From Larix sibirica (Eukaryota; Streptophyta; Pinopsida; Pinales; Pinaceae), in NCBI GenBank assembly GCA_004151065.3, contig NWUY0300048241.1, positions 1,719-21,791 of the forward strand: 20,073 bases of DNA, written 5' to 3'. Position 1 is the stretch's first letter, and each line of letters starts with the position of its first letter. Below, piece by piece: positions 18,196-20,073 of the stretch. The position numbers were made by a program, and so were the translations under genes. The notes below the pieces were generated by a model. It worked only from the letters and a program-made list of their open reading frames with translations. It made no database searches and had not been told where the DNA came from.

Positions 18196-18659
18196 ACCCC
18201 AACAACTCCCCTTGATTTTGGCAAAATAAAGCCCCCCCCCCATGTAAATTTTGTAAATACTTAGTTTTTTGTTTTCTTTTTCTTGCTCGATTTGATAGGT
18301 CATTTCATGGTTTTCTTTCATCGATCCTTCACTTTTTCCTCTTTGGCTTGAGATAAGGATTTGGTGGGTTTTCGACATCTGTGTTCTTTGACCTTTTGAC
18401 CTTTTGCTTATGGAACGAAGATTGCATGCACTTATTTGAGATTGTGTATACTTTTCCAATTAAACAAAACATTACTTTTTGTTTGGACACAACATTGATT
18501 ATTATTGAGAAAAATCAAAATAATTTAAATAGATTATTGACTTTATCATTTTGAATCATTTATTTTTATAAGTAAAAATTCCTGTTTTTATAAAATAACT
18601 TTTATAATTTAAAGAACTCTTTATAAAATATTTTGAATTACTTTAAGAAAGTTCTTTTA
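18196..18659. other. AT-rich stretch without recognisable features
   Basis: After a short C-rich run (about 18232-18241) the sequence is strongly AT-rich with many short A/T runs. I see no gene, repeat family or regulatory motif that I can support. It may be the non-LTR flank of the element cluster. Confidence 0.5.
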
Positions 18660-19432
18660 TTGTATAAGTTAACTTATATTCTCATAACACATAATAACTA
18701 GCCCAAACTTTACCATTATCTACAAATAAAATTTGATCACATAATTATAAAGTTAGTTGGTATTTTACTTTGCCAAAGGGATTGAACGATTAATAAAACA
18801 TTTTCATATTGTCTTTGTAAACCAACTCATTTTATAATAAAGTGCATGAAAAAGTATAATCTCATTTACATTTGTTCTTATTATGACATGCTAACTTTAT
18901 TTGGGGGAATAGAGGTCGTGGCATATTAAGACACTATATATATTTTTTTGTCATACGGATGTTTTATAAAGTTACTGCCATTTGGTCTTCGCAGAACATG
19001 CCCACGCCATCTTCTACATTATCGGATCGCGTCAAGGATTTGTCTTCTCCGTAGGCTTGTTATCACACACATAGGTGGCATCTAGTCACGGAAGATAGAA
19101 AATACGATACACGTTGAGAATTTAAAGGTGACCACGTATTTACCAACCCAAGCTAGTCGGCTGAATCGTGTCTATTGGCAGGTTGAAATTGATTACTCCC
19201 AGATATGCTCGCTAAAGCTGTTGTATCATTTAAAGGTCGCTGCTATATCACCACCAAAATTAGAAGGAAAAGAAGACCGTTATACAAGGTGTTTGCCACG
19301 ACGTTACCAAATCACATAAAAATCGCAGTACTTCCACAGAATTCTCTCAAGTTTGCCAGTAAAAGTTTGGAATGGGTGCACGTTTTCTCCGTTCGCTCGC
19401 CATGGAGGATCAGTCAATATCAACGTTGAAAT
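18660..19432. repeat. Direct repeat copy 1 of an unknown ~770-bp sequence
   Basis: Bases 18660-19396 recur at 19435-20073 with high similarity. Copy 1 has 107 bases (19077-19183) that copy 2 lacks, bordered by the 4-base repeat AGGT, as expected for a deletion by end joining or slippage. The first bases hold a perfect 16-base palindrome, tataagttaacttata (18663-18678). The sequence is AT-rich on the left and mixed on the right. I do not recognise the family. Confidence 0.88.
19205..19429 (+). CDS. Small hypothetical ORF in repeat copy 1 (74 codons)
   Basis: The frame starts MLAKAVVSFKGRCYITTKI, is rich in Lys and Arg, and ends with a stop just before the gap. The same frame, without indels, is present in copy 2 from 19881 to the window end. 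Most differences between the copies change amino acids, so selection on a protein is not evident. No known domain is seen. It may be a chance frame in a repeat. Confidence 0.2.
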   Translation: MLAKAVVSFKGRCYITTKIRRKRRPLYKVFATTLPNHIKIAVLPQNSLKFASKSLEWVHVFSVRSPWRISQYQR

Positions 19433-19434
19433 NN
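19433..19434. other. Two-N gap between two copies of the same sequence
   Basis: Sequence after the gap restarts at the equivalent of 18660. As with the other two gaps, both sides are related copies, so a false tandem duplication made by scaffolding is possible. Confidence 0.75.
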
Positions 19435-20073
19435 TTGTATAAGTTAACTTATATTCTCATAACACATAATAACTAGCCCAAACTTTACCATTATCTAAAA
19501 ATAAAAATTGAGTACATAATTATATAGTTACTTGGTATTTTACTTTGCCAAAGGGATTGAACGATTAATAAAACGTTTTCATATTGTCTTTGTAAACCAA
19601 CTCATTTTATAATAAAATGCATGAAAAAGTAGAATCTCATTTACATTTGTTCTTATTATGACATGCTAACTTTCTTTTGGGAAGATAGGTCGTGGCATAT
19701 TAAGACACTATATACTTTTTTTTGTCATAGGATGTTTTATAAAGTTACTGCCATTTGGTCTTCGCAGAACATGCCCACGCTATCTTCTACATTATCGGAT
19801 AGCATCCAGGATTGTCAAGGATTTGTCTTCTCCGTAGGCTTGTTATCACACAGATAGGTTGAAGTTAATTACTCGCAGATATGCTCGCCAAAATTGTTGT
19901 ATCATTTAAAGGTCGCTGCTATATCACCACCAAAATTAGAAGGAAAAGAAGACCATTATGCTTGGTGTTTGCCACGAGGTTACCAAATCACATAAAAATC
20001 GCAGTACTTCCACAGAATTCTCTCAAGTTTGCCAGCAAAAGTTTTGAATGGGTGCACGTTTTCTCCGTTCGCT
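19435..20073. repeat. Direct repeat copy 2 (cut by window end)
   Basis: Matches 18660-19396 from the palindrome (here 19438-19453) to cgttttctccgttcgct. It lacks the 107 bases noted for copy 1 and has about a dozen extra bases near 19800. The window ends inside it. The ORF starting at 19881 parallels that at 19205. Confidence 0.85.

Noticed and set aside
17917-18459. Minus-strand frame of 180 codons
   Set aside because: It runs through array 3 into AT-rich DNA and has no match to ORFx or pol; the repeat explains the open frame.
1-20073. tRNA or rRNA genes
   Set aside because: No cloverleaf or rRNA core was recognised on either strand; the only tRNA-like match is the complement of a tRNA-Asp 3' end, which is the PBS.

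Overview
The window is plant nuclear DNA made almost entirely of decayed retrotransposon sequence. Evidence: a minus-strand Ty3/gypsy gag-pol with plant-type domains, LTRs ending TG...CA, a primer-binding site complementary to the 3' end of plant tRNA-Asp, many in-frame stops, AT-rich flanks, and no intact gene of cellular function. A large-genome seed plant is the likeliest source; I cannot name the species.

Layout, read along the minus strand (the direction of the element). Contig 3 (15381-19432): an AT-rich flank, a promoter-like repeat array (17714-18195), an unrecognised stretch, an array fragment, an LTR fragment, the C-terminal codons of an accessory gene (called ORFx here), a complete but internally deleted LTR (16064-16587), a PBS and a gag fragment. 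Contig 2 (381-15379) is one large element: 5' LTR piece (15065-15379), PBS, gag, protease, an extra archaeal-type-like RNase H, reverse transcriptase, a degenerate RNase H, integrase (ending 8785), then about 8 kb of 3' internal region and the 3' LTR (381-772). The 3' region holds two tandem copies of one module. Each has a three-unit array of ~280-bp repeats, a TATA box and ORFx; ORFx copy 2 is truncated and copy 1 runs to the 3' LTR. Window ends: bases 1-379 are another LTR fragment, and 19435-20073 is a second copy of 18660-19396.

Three features stand out. (1) The extra RNase H lies between protease and RT, and the RT-linked RNase H appears to lack its aspartates, so RNase H function seems to have moved to an added upstream domain. 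(2) ORFx is a ~1,100-residue gene family I do not recognise, with a globular N-terminal half and a coiled-coil C-terminal half. It sits between integrase and the 3' LTR and has its own TATA promoter and G-box-bearing repeat array. (3) Each of the three N gaps is flanked by two diverged copies of the same sequence, and contig 2 begins and ends at nearly the same LTR position. The order across the gaps should therefore be doubted.

Every pol catalytic centre I could inspect carries a damaging change, except the extra RNase H, whose D, E, D, D residues are visible but whose frame is broken. Many stops are TAG where a homologous copy or the family has Gln. This fits decay by deamination of methylated CHG cytosines.
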